Shown here: piece after piece, positions 12,774-26,335 of the stretch
Numbering within the stretch: position 1 is the stretch's first letter
How the letters are laid out: the number at the start of each line of letters is the position of its first letter
Assembly: GCA_013397455.1 (NCBI GenBank)
Contig: VYZB01000169.1
Span: 1,041,004-1,105,003 of the forward strand
Source of the DNA: Crotophaga sulcirostris
Lineage: Eukaryota > Chordata > Aves > Cuculiformes > Crotophagidae
DNA: 64,000 bases
Direction: 5' to 3'
Program-made: the position numbers and the translations under genes
The notes under the pieces: model-generated
The model's input: only the letters and a program-made list of their open reading frames with translations
Told to the model about the DNA's origin: nothing
Databases searched by the model: none

Positions 12774-13299
12774 AACCTCTGGGGCTCTGGCATAAAGTTT
12801 CTAATATTAGTTCCACCCACCTTTACAGGACTATTTTCCAGCTGTGCAAAGATGCTGAGTGTCTGCAGAACACTTTCCTATATTTAAATCAGAGAAGATG
12901 CGTGTCTTGTATGTAGAACTTTTTTTTTTTCTTGTAACCTGACTTCACAGGATTTATTGCAACAAGAAATGAAAGTTTGAGTTTGGGAAGTAATACCTTA
13001 ACAATCGTAATTAACCTCTGCAACCCTCAGGTAACCTCTGGGTGTTGGGTTTAAATCACATTGCTTTTAATTAAGTTTAGTGGCCAAGTACTGCTTGTTC
13101 TAAAACATTTTACTGGCATTTCTTCTAGAACAAAATGCTTTAAAGCCTGAATGTTGTGCCAGCTTGACCCTGTGTGAACTAATGCCAAAAGTTAACAATG
13201 TAGGGAAAGGAAATACAGGTTGAGAAAGCGCTTTCTGAGCAGGTTCAACTTTTATTTGTTACAAAACACTTTGGTATATATGTGCTTTCCTCTTATGTC

Positions 13300-13640
13300 T
13301 GATATAATTTACTGACTTATAACACTTGCTGAACTTCTCAAAATGAGAAAACTCCCACTGAGACAGTAAATTGTTGTTGCATTGAATGATCCTTGACAAT
13401 CTATTGTCGCTATACGTGCCCCATTAAGGCAGCCTGGCACCAATACTGGAGAAAGTCTTCTGACACACGGTGTCTTCTGGGGCTGTCGTGCTTTATTGTG
13501 TTCATGATCCATGGAGGAAAGGTTGCTAATAGCAGACATTGACCCACTGGTGGTAATTGCTGCGAAAACATTATTCAAGCTTATTATGTTAATGACAGAA
13601 GGATGAGGCGCTTCCTAAAAAGTTAGCCCAGCATCACCAG
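13300..13640. promoter_or_regulatory. Possible conserved non-coding block
   Basis: A repeat-free segment with several CpGs (GTCGCTATACGTGC, GCTGCGAAAAC) and mixed composition unlike the flanks. An 89-codon open frame on the minus strand has no family match. Could be an enhancer or an unrecognised exon of a non-coding RNA; weak. Confidence 0.15.
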
Positions 13641-16600
13641 AGATGCTTTATTTATTTAACTGATTGATCATTTAAAGGTTTATAAAATGCCTTCTCTGAA
13701 TAATAAGGCTGCATAATCATGTACATACAAATTAAACAATCCACAAAGCTAAGGCAGAATGGTTGTTGCAGATCTGATTTTCATGTAAAATCTCAAGACT
13801 TTTATGAGCTTATTTACATAACAAGTCATGGTCTAGTCTCCTTTACCAGCATCAGCCTGCCACGGAGTTGGCTTCAGCTGTAAATTTTTACGGTTTAGAG
13901 CCAGTGAAATATAAGAGAATGCTTCACATATTTTAGTGATTTGAAATACTTTTCTTGTTGAAGAAAACAGTGTCATTTTCTTCGAGCAGAATGATCGCTT
14001 CCCTAAAAATGTGGTGCTCGCTCGCTTTCTTAGAGCAAAGTTATGACTTTTCTTCTTCCAGTTAATGCCTGCAGACTGCCTCCTCCGTATGCACATCCCC
14101 CTCTACCAGAAACAAATGTACTGCAGTCCTCTAGGTCTGAGCATCTCTGATCCCCCAGAGCTGGGGAAAAGTATAGGTCACACTCCTCTCTGACTGGTTA
14201 AACCCAAGCAGATAAAAAGATCCTCACAAAGACAAGATGTAGGATAGGCCTGTCTTCCAGCTGGAAAAGTGCAGTGGAAATAGTCATTTATCAGTACAAA
14301 TCAGTCAGTCCAAGAGATCTTGAGGGCCTCTACCAAATCTGATTACAATGGTCTCTAAATCAGTTGTGGCTGAGCCAGTGAGGAAATTGCAGAGTGGAAG
14401 CTGTGAGGAAAGCCTGGAGACTGACGCGGTTCTGTCGGCAGAGCAGGAGAGGTGGCTCAGAGCAAAATGATGGCCACAGCTACTCTGCTTCTGGCTTAGC
14501 CCTCTGTGGCTCCTCTAAAACTCAGCCTTCAGGCTCTCAGCTCTCCTCATTTCACAATGACTGGACTTGCCACCAAAGAACAGTTATAGCAATCTCATTT
14601 GTACCATCTTAAACTCGTTGGACTACGACTGGAGGACTCTAGATCAATACACTTACACAGAAGAGGCCATTCCCCATTTAACCTATGTACTTGTTGCTAC
14701 AGAATTCCATATCTTTCGAATCTGTTTGATAGATCAAACAAAATGGATAAACTCAAACAGTTCTACAGAATCTCTTGTCTCTTCCCTACCTTCCTGCCCC
14801 ATTTAGCCCAGAAGCAAGCCTGCTTCCCCTTCTGCTTTGCAACTTAAGGCAAGTTTTTTCATTTGCGACCCCCACCAAGCTGCACAGAGGATAAATCAGA
14901 ATGCTGCAGCATTTGACAAGTTTCTGAATAGCGTGGCCAAAACTTACATTTATGTCAGCCTGTATTAAATCAGTCCTGCACCTTTTTTTAGCAGTTATGA
15001 CTTTGAACTTCTACATGAAACAGAAACGCCAACCGTTTACAGATGAAGCACATAAATAAACCTCTGCTTAAACGTCCTTTAGAAAAATCAGTGCTTTATT
15101 GCAAAAAGTGGTCCCTAGTCACACTTCTACTCATATATTAGGAAAAGTACAAACCCAGATGTTTTCTATGTATTCAATAGCTGGAAGAGAAGGCAGGGTC
15201 ACTACCTTATTTTACATTTTATTTTTTACTCGGTAATTTAAATCAGAATGAAAAAAAACCCCAGCCCAAACAGAATGTAATGTTTTGACATATCTCAGCT
15301 CTTGCCACCTTTACAACATCTGTGTTACTTAATGAAAAAAGCCATCAGATGGACGGATGAGTTTTCCTGGCTCTTTTTTTTCTATGGACTGCAGGGGGTA
15401 ACATCTGTTTCTCCTTATCCTCCTCCACTCTCCCCCCTGGTCCCTATTAAACATGAAATTAAACACAAATTACTAAATTAAAATTACCTAAGGAATTAAC
15501 TTAATCAAAAATAAGAAACTTCAGGCTTGAACCTCTTTGCTTTTGTCCTTTTGAAGGTTGTGCTGCTGGAGCTGATCTGGTGGGAGTGTGGTCCCCTTTG
15601 TGACCGTGCTGATATCCACCACTCTGACTGAGTATGAGGTTGGGTCCACATCTGCATCTCCAAAGTCATTCCAGCGCTGTCAGCTGCTCTTGACTGAGTT
15701 GTATTTAATATTGCTATTGGTGACTGATCAGTGTGATCAGTGCCAATCAATTTCATCCTGGCTTTGAAAAGTCAGTGGTATGGTTGCACCTTCCCCAACC
15801 TCTCCATTGAATTAATCCTGATGATGTATCCTTGTCTTAGGCAAGAGCCATTAAAAGACCAACTGAAATATTAGTGATTCAGGTATTTACAGTGAGAGTT
15901 TGCTCTTCTGAACATCTCTGTGTGAGCATCAGATTCTGATATCCTGAGTACACAAATCATCCTTCCAGACAGAAATTCAATCGCTCTCCCCAAAACTACC
16001 TGTTACAACTCAGACAGCAGCTTAAATATTTACTTGTTTGTTCTCAGGTACTTCTGGTTTGCCAGGAGGATTTAAAGTGGTACTAAACGCTGAGGAGCAG
16101 CTGAGATGCAGCAGGAGAGCGCCCAGGGCTGGGGCTGTGGGCGTGTTGGTCGCAGTGGTCCTCGCAGGATCCAGGCACTCCCACCCATGGAGCTGCTGGG
16201 ACACCCCCTCAGGCACTCCTTGCACTTAGAAACGGTAGGTGTTGCATAAACCCTGTCCTGGGATTTGACATACAGACTGTGGAAGTCCAGTAGATCTACT
16301 AAGAGCTGATTCAGCAAAGTGATGAAGCCTGTATCGAAATTCCTCTTAAAATCACTGCAATGTGAACCCGTGTTTAGCGTTTAGGAGATTATATGGGTTT
16401 GAGTATGCATGGGTTTAGGTTTGCATAAGTAGTTACATCTTGGGCTGAAGTGCTTTGAATCAGAGCCTGAACAAGATCTCCTACAGTTAATTTTTATAGA
16501 CCTGAGATATGAACAGCGTGCTGGCAACTGAGCTAGTAATTTTGCATTTAAAAACGAAATGAACCAGGAGTCCAACCTTTCATGCTTTCCCCTCGTTGTT

Positions 16601-19229
16601 CTTAAGTTATATCCATGCAACTGTTGAATATTTTGCTCAATTTCATTTCATTACAAACTGATGTGGCCAAAATAATTCTGTTTGTATTGTTGTTGAAAAG
16701 GTAGTGTTTCCTTTTATTTCATTATTCATCCTGTTCACTTGGCCTGAAATTGGTGCTTAATTGTCATGTAAAATACTTTCCAAATGTACTTCTGAACAGC
16801 AAAAATAGAGTAGTGGTTGGTACAATATATTCCAGCAATGCTAGACCAAATGACAAGATACTGCAGATGTTAATAAGGTCAGGTTTTCAGTCGTAACCCA
16901 CCCAAGTAAGACTTTTTTTGTGTGACTTGTAGAGGTGGATAACAAACACATCCAGCAACAGTTAAAAAAGCAATTTAGACACAATGATCTTATTGCACTC
17001 AACCATATGGACTTTTTATCTCTCACATCCTCTAGTGCATGTACAGGATTTTTTTTTTCTGCATTGAATGGCTGCTTGCTCCAACAGCTGTGCAGTGTAC
17101 AGAAAAGTCTGAAATCCAAACTAGAAAACACACTGATCTCGTATTTGCAAATAGATAGGAATTTATTGCAGGGCCAGGGGATAACTGTTTTGAGTTTTGC
17201 AGGCTTCTCTCTGCTTTGGAAATGTCTGGCAGAAGGTCAGTGAGTACATGGAGTGGTAATATAGGAGAATTTTGGCAGGTTTGCTTTGCAACTCATACTT
17301 TTAATGTATTCTATTTCATAAAAGACAGAAAAAGGAACTTCAGTGCAATTTACTTTGGAAGTTAATTGGAGCAGACATTCAAGTCTTAAGTAAATCAGCT
17401 CTATATCGTTTGACACACAACATTACTTCAATTAGTGTGACTTTCACCATTATCTAGACAGAGGGAAAAGATGTACCATGCTAATCAGAACATTAAAGTG
17501 ACACTAGCATTTATATATCATGAATATTTACTTAACAAATGAATGCATGATAAATGAGATTGGTCTAGAAATCTTTCTCAGTAGAGAAGATATGGATTCC
17601 CCCACCAAAATTCTTTCTTTTACCCAAACCAATTTAAGCCGATACCTCTTTCCCCTATGGAGGAGCTCGTGTCACAGCTCATACAGGGTTTTCTGCATAT
17701 ATGAGAATTGTAGACAACCAAATTTTCTGAATGACCCATGAGCCTGAAAGCTGTTTTAAGGCAGCTCTTTCATACGTGTTTCTATGGCAGTTGCCCTAAC
17801 CACAGACAATGGGCCAAAATTTGGAGCATGAAGTCCCATATTCACCCCGATTTTCACAGTTAGAACACTGTGTTCACAGGATCCAGAGGTTAACATGTGG
17901 ACTGTCTAAATCTGAACAAACTCCAGGTCCAACATCAGGTCAGATGTGCCTGTGATTGAGGTTCAAGTTCATTCTTCCCAAATATTTCAGTCTTTTTTCG
18001 AGGGAAGACATTGACACAAAGTTGAAAATGTTGACGCAAACCACTCAGTGACCCTCTCAGTGACTTGCCCAAAGAAAATCTAAAAAGAAGAAAAGGGAGA
18101 TTATAAGAGCCCACAATTGCTAGCAAAAGCATGGATACAATGCTCTGCCTTCCTAACTAACAACAGTTTCACCCACAGCAAGCACGTGGATGATGCAGCC
18201 CCCATGCTTGTACCAGTAGCTGGCTTGCTTTCCAACCAAGACAGATAAACTGCATTTATTACCAAACTCCTGCCCATCAATACTACCTTGTTGACTTCTC
18301 CTTAAACAGAGGAAGTCAGCAACTGCAAAATTCAGTAGCAAGCAAGGTTCATTTTCTTGGAGTGTGTGGTGACCATTGGCAGGGTTTGTATGTGTGACTG
18401 ACATGGTAGATTAATTTAAAATAAAAATGTAACTTTCACATAAATGACATCAGGAGATATCTTTAGTGCTATGCTTATCTGCCTGAAGGGACAATCTGGT
18501 TTTCTATTACTGCTAAGATGCACAATAGCATTGCTTGGCTGGTTTGGTTTTATTTTTATATTGTACCACGAATTCAATTGCAAATATAGACAAGCTGCAT
18601 CACTGGAAACAAAGCATCCATCCTCTGAAAACCAGTTCCTCTACCATTAAAACAGTGATGGCACCTAAGAAACCATTGGTGACTTCTGAAAATGTGATGT
18701 CATTGTAACTTTGAAAAAGGTAGGTTTTTGGATTGATATTTTTCCCTTAAAATACATTGTTTTGTTGAAGTGAAAATATGATTTTCTATAGCACCCTTCA
18801 GGTCTGGAATGGGCATGTCACAGCCATGGCAAGAGTAGATTTCTCTATTAAGAATGTCCCTTCCTACCACTTGTATTTGCCTAGTGTGTTGAGTTTGCTA
18901 ACCTTTGGAAAAATTCCAGTTTACACGTACTCAACTAAGGTATTTAATATTTTTTTAGAAGCCATATTAATCCAGGTTTGTGTCTAACTGTGCCCTGGGA
19001 CATTCCCTGCAGTTGCATCTCTGACAGCAGCATGTATGCAAGGGAGGCTGCGTGATGAAGTGGTTTCATTTCTTGTTAGGACTTGATATGGTGACCTTAA
19101 CGATCCTCTTTAAGCACAGCTTCTGCCTTTGCCTTTGGCCGTGTGTGGGGCTGAAATTGTATTCCCTTTGCCATGTGGAGAAGCGACCTAACTTCCACGC
19201 TCCGTCTTCCCCTTTTTATTAATGTTATC
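13641..19229. other. Intergenic, unique sequence
   Basis: About 5.6 kb in which I recognised no transposon or gene. A GC-richer patch at about 16060-16230 carries short open frames on both strands without known motifs. Confidence 0.55.
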
Positions 19230-19560
19230 TTGCCATGGGACAGGGGGTTAATGCAAGAAGAGTCGAGCGCAAGTTGGTTCTCCTGCTATCTTATTGTCTG
19301 CAGTACATAAATCTTGAAAAGTGTGCTTTGAATAGGAAAGGATACCAACTTAATGATACATTTACTCTAACTATGGCTGAGCATGCACAGAATCCTAATG
19401 TGTGCTGCAGCCTTTTCATTGTAACAGATGTTGCTCTCTGCTTATAAAGTAGGTTTATTGCATTAGCTGCCTGTAAGCAGTTTACTCTCTAGAAGATCCA
19501 TAAAGCAAATTAAAATTATCTAATTATTTGTTATCTAATTTAATAGAGAGATGGTCTTGA
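19230..19560. promoter_or_regulatory. Possible conserved non-coding block
   Basis: A repeat-free stretch with a dense run of TAATTA-type sites (AATTATCTAATTATTTG, TCTAATTTAATAG) at its right end, and a CAGATG E-box-like site near 19424. Candidate only. Confidence 0.18.
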
Positions 19561-22210
19561 TCTTCAGATATTACACATATATTATTATATTACAAGCCAG
19601 TGTGGCAGAGGTCCCTCTCTGAGCTCTGAACATGAAGAGAAACTTCTAGTCACACTCAGACATGTTTAGAGATTGACTGCAATAGCCTTACCAAGGAGAA
19701 CTCACTGGACTGTGGCTTTTATTTATAGATATTTTTCTGTGGATACCTGTCCCTCTGCCTGTTACTGAACAGAGTCCTGCTGCTCTTGGCAGCTTGCTCT
19801 GTGGTCGAGAGCCCAGCTCTGCTGTGATGCCTCTGACAGGTCCCTTCCCACAAGGTTCATCTTCTGCCAGGTTCCTGCAGAGGCGTCGCGGCACCGAGCA
19901 AACAGGAATGCTCCAAGCAGACCACAGTGCTTTGTGGGCTCAGCTAATGGCCAAAACAGTGTTTATTTCCTAATCCTTGGCTAATTCACACCCAACTGAC
20001 CGTTTTGCTTCCCAGTCTGCTAAAGGGCCACATGTGTTCTCTGAGCTCCTGACTTTTATGCTAACATCTTCAACCTCAGCCTCTCAGGTTCCTGAGCTGG
20101 GGTGAAAGAGGTGGGGGGTCCATCATCTGGGAGTGCTCTGCACACTGTGGCATGGCTCATTGCCTTGCACTTCATGTTCAGCACATGGTGAGATGGGGTT
20201 GGGAGCAGAAAGTCCCACGCACTTGGAGAAAAGAACAAGCGAGCCCTCCTTTTATTGCAGTGCTGATATGTACATTTTATCCCGTAATTTTCTGAATCAT
20301 TGTAACAAATTGCTCATGCTGGTGTCACTCATTTCCCCACAGATCTCTTCACTCCCAAGTCAGCGTGTAGCGAGCTGCAAATGGTATTTCAAAATGAAAA
20401 ATCACAGGTGTTTTCTGGATGTCATCCAAAGAAAAGAGCACAGATTTCAGGTAGAAATCAAATCAGATCACATGGAAAGATCCCCCTGAACATCTCAGAC
20501 ACTCAACAGATGGTAGTGATGGCATTAAGAGTCAACCTTCTCACCTGGGAGACATGGCCGTGAGTAGCAAAAGTGTACATTTAAATTAAGCCTCTATAAA
20601 GAACTTTTAATAAACAGGGGCTGAAACTGCAGTAATGACACATGACAGACCGTGGTGCTGTAGGAGAAACAGGGATAAGAACGTCCTTTTCAGCACTCCA
20701 TGTCCTATGGCATGGACATGCCCTGTGTTTCTGCATACCATGACTGCTAACCATAATGAAAATCCACATTATCTTCAGGAAGCCTCTTGATGATATATAT
20801 CTTTATTATGTAAATATATTTATAAATACATACACACACATTTTGCCTCTTTGTTCTTTGTGGTGTGGACGGTGGTGTCCTATTGTTTTCCAGTGCAAGC
20901 ACGTGTGTAGGTGAGCTCTGTTATTAGACCACAGGAATGGTTTTTTCTGTCATCTAATAGAGGACCATCCTGGAAAGGATCTTTTGAGACAGTTTTTGTG
21001 CAGCTTAGATTAGTTACTTACGGAAGAAATTGCTTGGTGATAATGTTAAGGGTTTTTTTTTAATGTATTTTGTGTTGTGCAGGAAGCTGTCTAATAAAGT
21101 AGCAGCATCATTTTCATGTAGTTAATATCTGTGTTGTCTTTACTGGTTTATTTAATTCCATCCCTGATTTCCTCAAGATGTTGGAGAATTCCTATATCTT
21201 TTTCTTATATGTCTCTCCACCTGACAGCCGTGTTAATACATGTCATTTAAAAAAGAAGATTTCCCTAGGAGGATTCTTCATGTCTGTGCTTAAGCTTATG
21301 TATTTATGTATTATTATATAACCTCCATTGACACTATCTGTTTCTGATGATGGAGAAATGAATAATGCAGCTATGAGAGAGGCTTATTCTTGGGTTACCT
21401 GTGTCTCTGAATGAGTGCGTCAATGTTACTCTATGTTAGACCTGTCAGAGAATGCCCAGAGGCTGATGTAAACGAAAATTCATTTCTGAAATTGAAGATA
21501 TGAATGCTCGAGAGGATGCTTATTGATTATCCAGCCTTTCCTCTCTGAAAAATATCGGAGTGCGTAAATTTACAAATAACACTTTTCATCTCCAAAATGT
21601 TGCTCTTTTTAAAAGCATATAAAACGCAAAAATTTCTACAAAATTGCAGAAATAAATGTCAGAAAATTAAAAAAAAATTTGAATAAGGATTAGGTTTTGT
21701 AGAGGTGCAGGATTTCCTCTTTGCTGTTTCTTTTTCTCTGCAGTGACTACAACTGAATTGCTGAGCTACACGTGTTAGTTGTGAAAACATTGTCACAAGG
21801 TGTCTTGGCTTTAGTACTGCGAGGAATAAAAATTCTACATCTGTAGGAGAATACCTTGTGTTTGGTTTGGCAAAAATAGCTGTAGGGAAGCCATGGTGCT
21901 GGATTTTAATGTACCATGTTGTTAATGATAACTACTTAATATTTCACTCGTATATTCCTTTGGGTTCATTTAAACAGCAGCTCTCCTAAGCGCTGCAGAA
22001 AGACATAAAATGATAAATTAAGCTAGGTCAAAGAGGAGAAATTATTTTAAATGAATACAAACATCTAATTTGTCTGGACTTTTAATGAATAGAAACACCA
22101 ATGTTACTAGAGATGACAGCATTGTAAATCCTATTAATCTCTACTAAAATTTCCTTATTTTTTTTTTCTCACTCCTTCTTCCTGCACTCATATATCAAGT
22201 CAGTGTAGTG
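19561..22210. other. Intergenic, nothing recognised
   Basis: Unique sequence with one AT-rich simple repeat (listed). No coding or transposon signal. Confidence 0.55.
20793..20844. repeat. AT-rich simple repeat
   Basis: TATATATCTTTATTATG is followed by AAATATATTTATAAATAC and a short (CA)n. A low-complexity stretch. Confidence 0.6.
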
Positions 22211-22598
22211 GTTGGGCTTGTTCAGCCTGAAGAAGAGAAAGCTCTGGGGAGACCTTTAGAGCAGCCTCCAGTGCTGAAAGGAGATACAGGAAAGCTGGGG
22301 AGGGGCTCTTGATCAGGGAGTGCAGGGACAGGACCAGGGGGAACGGCTTTGAATTGGAGTGGGGGAGATTGAGCTGAGATCTTAGGGAGAAAAGTTTTCC
22401 TGTGAGGATGGGGAGGCCCTGGCCCAGGTTGCCCAGAGCAGTGGTGGCTGCCCCATCCCTGGAGGTGTTCAAGGCCAGGTTGGATGGGGCTTGGAGCCCC
22501 CTGACCCAGTGGGAGGTGTCCCTGTCCATGGCAGGGGGTGGGACTGGATGGGCCTTTGAGGTCCCTCCCAGTCCAAGCCACACCATGCTTCTATTATA
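22211..22598 (+). repeat. CR1 LINE fragment
   Basis: The copy runs from TTGTTCAGCCTGAAGAAGAG through CTCTGGGGAGACCTTTAGAG and GCCCAGGTTGCCCAGAGCAG to the CCATGGCAGGGGGTGGGACT block and a short ATGCTTCTATTAT end. Same lineage as 12411-12773. Confidence 0.95.
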
Positions 22599-22638
22599 TT
22601 TTTATTGACTGTCTGGAAACCAGCAGCGGTTGAAGTCA

Positions 22639-22991
22639 CTTGGTCTGTTCAGCCTGGAGGAGACCGAAGGGAGACCTCGTTGCCATTCACAGCTTCCTCA
22701 CAAGGGGAGGAGGAGCAGATGCTGAGCTCTTCTTTCTGGGTCTGAGAGAATGGCAGGAAGATGTGCCAGGGAGGGTTGGGTTGGACATTAGGAGAAGGTT
22801 CGTCACCCAGAGGGTGGTGGAGCACTGGAAGCCCAGGGAAGCTGTCACAGTCTGACAATATTCCAGAAGCATGTGGCCAACTCCCTCAGACACCTGGTGA
22901 GAGTGTCAGGGTTGTCCTGTGCAGGGACAGGAGTTGGACTGGATGATCCTTGTGGGTCCCTTCCAACTCAGGAAGGTCTGTGATTCTATGA
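22639..22991 (+). repeat. CR1 LINE fragment, different lineage, in tandem
   Basis: It starts CTTGGTCTGTTCAGCCTGGA, continues with CACAAGGGGAGGAGGAGCAG, GGACATTAGGAGAAGGTTCG and CACCCAGAGGGTGGTGGAGC, and ends GTCCCTTCCAACTCAGGAAG followed by GTGATTCTATG. It sits 40 bases after another CR1 in the same orientation, but its internal sequence differs, so this is two insertions and not one duplicated copy. Confidence 0.93.
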
Positions 22992-25900
22992 GCGCCCATT
23001 GCAGCCAGGGAAACCAAGGGACGAGCAAGGGAGTCAGCCTGTGGTGGAAACTGCAGGGGTTACAAATAACACCTTCTCTGCTGCCATCAGTCCTCCCACA
23101 CGTGCCCAAACCATCCTGCCCTGATTAAAATGCCCTTTAATGTGTCTGGAAAACCAGTGCCTGAACTGCTAGTGGATGAAGCCTTGTGCCACTTGTGTGA
23201 TGATTATTTCTACTGAACATTTTTTCCCTGCTAAATTACAAGTGTTGCTGCACACCGATGCAAGAGGAGTAGCTTTAGGGTGTTTATTAGAGCATCTCTG
23301 AGTATCCCTGGGGCCTCTGGCAGGAGAAAACAAGTGAAGCTGCGTTCGTTGACCGTAACACAAATTGACTGCTACTTGTGCTGATGTTTTCAGCACAATT
23401 CATTGCGGCTTGAACATGTTGACTATCTGCATAATTTCTCCTTGAATAATTTTACTGCCATATGGGATACCGCAGACCTTGAGCTCTGCCTATAAACCAC
23501 TGCACTATCAAGACTCGCTGAACAAGTGGTGCACAGCAAACTCCGCACCTCCGGGACTGAGCCCATGGTTTCTGCTGCCTCCCCCGTGCAACATTGTCCA
23601 GCTGATGTGGTTGAACAAGGGGTGGTTTGCTAACACCCATCCTGGTACAAGAAGCACTCATGAGTGGTGATGGCCCCACTGAGGAAGCCCTTGCTCACTG
23701 ACCGGCTGTGCCTCTCCAGGACGTAAGACCTTGGGGCAGGGCATGAAGAGCAGCTCATGCTGGTGAAACGAGTCTTAGGGTACAGAGAGGCTTTTAACCT
23801 CCAAAGATGTTGAGTTGGGTGTTTTCATCAGCACTGATTTGAGCTTATAAAGCAAAATGATGTTCAAGAAAAGTGATCAGCTTAGCCTGGCTGCACAGGA
23901 AAACTTAGGAAATTCTTCAAAAAGATCCTGTCCTTCACCATTTAGCCTTAATGCAAAGCATAACCTCTAGCAGTGTGTGCTGCAGTTAATATTGTTGACA
24001 AGCTAGGATGTCTTTCAGCACAGACTTCATGTCTTAATTAAATGGAATTTGTTTCAGCAAATAATGCTTGTCAAGAGTGTGCTGTTTTTTTGTTTTGTTT
24101 TGTTTTTGGGTTTTTTTTGCCTTAGGACTGTTACAAAGATGCTGTTAGACATTGCTATAATCAGCCATCTGTGTCTCAGTGTTACAATAGCCCCATGTGA
24201 AGGCAGACTAATTTTTCCTAGGCCAAAATTATAAATTAAATACACAGCCATGGGAGGCTAAACACAGGATCAGAGAGCTGTGGTTCACTGTTCATGAGAA
24301 AACCACCTATGATTGCTTTCAGGAGAAGGGGTGCTACCAGATCGCTCTGTGGAGGGGCCGGTGTTGGCTTTCCATCGCTCTCCCTGCAATGCCGAGGATG
24401 AAGGCTCCTGCAGAGACGTGTGGTAAGTGCACAGCTGGCCCAAAAGACAGACTGACATCTCTGAATCAATCAGCAAGGGCCAAAGGCTGCCCTGGTTTGC
24501 ACCCTGCACAATCCCATAAGCTGCTGGAGGATTGCACAGGGCTTGGGCTGAGTTTCGCAGCGCTGATGCTCTAGAAAAGGGTTTGCTGACCTGCAGGCTA
24601 TGGTACCTTCCGAAAAGACTTTAATCCCTGCCAGGGATGGGTGACAGATCCGTGCATGCCTTGTGCCCTTTCTGAACCTTTTCATGTATTATTTGCCCAG
24701 GCTCCCAGCTGCAAACACACCATTAAAACTTGTGCACATAAACATCACATGCATACACACAGCAATCACACTCAGTTGCTTTTTTAGGGCAGAGAGGAGC
24801 CCTGCTCATCACTTCAACTGTATTTCAGCAGAATGAATGCACACACAGTTTAAAAAGCCATTGATGGTAGACTTATACCCAGTGAAAAAGGGAGAAAACA
24901 TACTATCGATAATCCTAACACTCAAAGGATAAAACAGACACTGTCAGTATGAGCTTTTGACAAGTTTTATTGTAAAATTTGACGAAAAAGAGCATTTACA
25001 GTATCTGTAGAGAGCACTTTGTGTGATATTTTTTTTTCTTTTTTTTTTTTTGCCTCTCCTCTTCCATACTGGGTTGCTGCAAATACACTGTGTGAGTGGT
25101 TCTATAGAACACATCAAAGTAAATGCAGATGTATTTTAAATGTAGCACACTAATACTGCATTGGTACAAATGGATGGAGTTGGTTATTAGCCTAATGCAA
25201 GACACTGTAGTTATCTCAGCAGTGGGCTCTGGCACACTCCTCCAGTCTTGCTGCCCACAGCACATGACACAGGTCCATATTCCTTTGGTGGTGGTAGCAG
25301 TGCAGGGCAGTACCAGGTTTTCTGCTCCAGTATTTTTCTGCCCTATTGGTTTTAGCAGTTGCCAGTACCCACAGTGGTTTTTGCCTGTGTGGTCCATGTG
25401 TGAAGGGATACAGGGCAATGCTGCACCAGGATGTTGTTTACAAACGTAACTGAATCCCCTTCCCCCATTAAAAAATAAAGGCTATTGAAGATATGAAATT
25501 AAAAAAACCCCGAACAAACAACACTCTCTCAGAAAAGAGACTAAAAGAGTTTTCAGGCTTGAAAAATAGCCTTGCCTTGAGAGAATAAAATCTGCTCAAG
25601 AAATCATAAAGAAACTGATGTCACTGCTGGATTGAAATAATTTTACAGAGAGAAAATACTGAGTAATTTTGACTATGGGATAAAGATGGCACTCTGTGTG
25701 CCAGCAGTTGGATGCCACAGTCAGCCAGCTTCAAAGCTGAAGCTGTGTTTAATGCAGAGCTGACTTTGTGCTGAGCAAGCCTGGGAATTGGAAAGCTGCT
25801 GCTGGAGTGGGGCTGGCAGGTGTTTGCAGTCTGTGTCACTATGGGGTATCTTCCTGGAGGAGTTCAGCTGTGCTTGATGAAGCAGGGAATTTTGTTTGCA

Positions 25901-26273
25901 CCAGGACTAGATGTGCTGATGATCTGGCTGAAGAGAACAACCTGAAGCTTAGCTATCAGATGGGATACAGACCACTTCAGATCAGCCACTGGAAAGAAAG
26001 GGGTGCTGGAACCAACCAACCAGTACTTAGCCTCTACTTGTGGTCCACCTATATTTTTAACATTATATTTTAAAGTAATTGTCCTGGATTCTATGTAAAA
26101 ACAAGACTGGATCCCAATGCAATACTCCAAGTACAGATAAATATAACGTAGTTATTGAGCTGTCTGCACAACAGGGTAGCCAGGGCTGAAGTTCAGCTTA
26201 GGAAAATTCTGCATACTTAGCACTCAGGAACAGCTTCCAGTAGGTACAAGAGGTACTGGGCTGCCAGGTGCAG
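22992..26273. other. Intergenic, nothing recognised
   Basis: Unique sequence with T-rich runs near 24085-24118 and 25028-25052. Short ORFs are not convincing. Confidence 0.55.
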
Positions 26274-26335
26274 CTGTAGGTTGGACTTGATGATCTCAGA
26301 GGTCTCTTCCAACCTGGTTATACTGTGATACTGTG
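26274..26335 (+). repeat. CR1 LINE 3' tail (very short)
   Basis: Only the last 60 or so bases are present: GGTTGGACTTGATGATCTCA, CTTCCAACCTGG and ATACTGTGATACTGTG. Confidence 0.88.

Larger units (their letters stand above)
9700..13299. other. Intergenic with CR1 fragments
   Basis: Two CR1 copies are listed separately. The rest has no recognisable gene. A 14-bp perfect palindrome AGAAAGCGCTTTCT lies at 13223-13236. Confidence 0.6.

Noticed and set aside
12381..12916. Overlapping ORFs of 88-125 codons, Pro/Ser/His-rich
   Set aside because: They are translations of a CR1 tail; almost the same peptides arise at 22200-22608 from a related copy.
22200..22893. Apparent gene cluster of ORFs on both strands
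   Set aside because: All lie within two tandem CR1 fragments.
24996..25418. 140-codon minus-strand ORF ending in a poly-Lys run
   Set aside because: The Lys run is the translation of a simple A/T-rich tract; no motif is seen.
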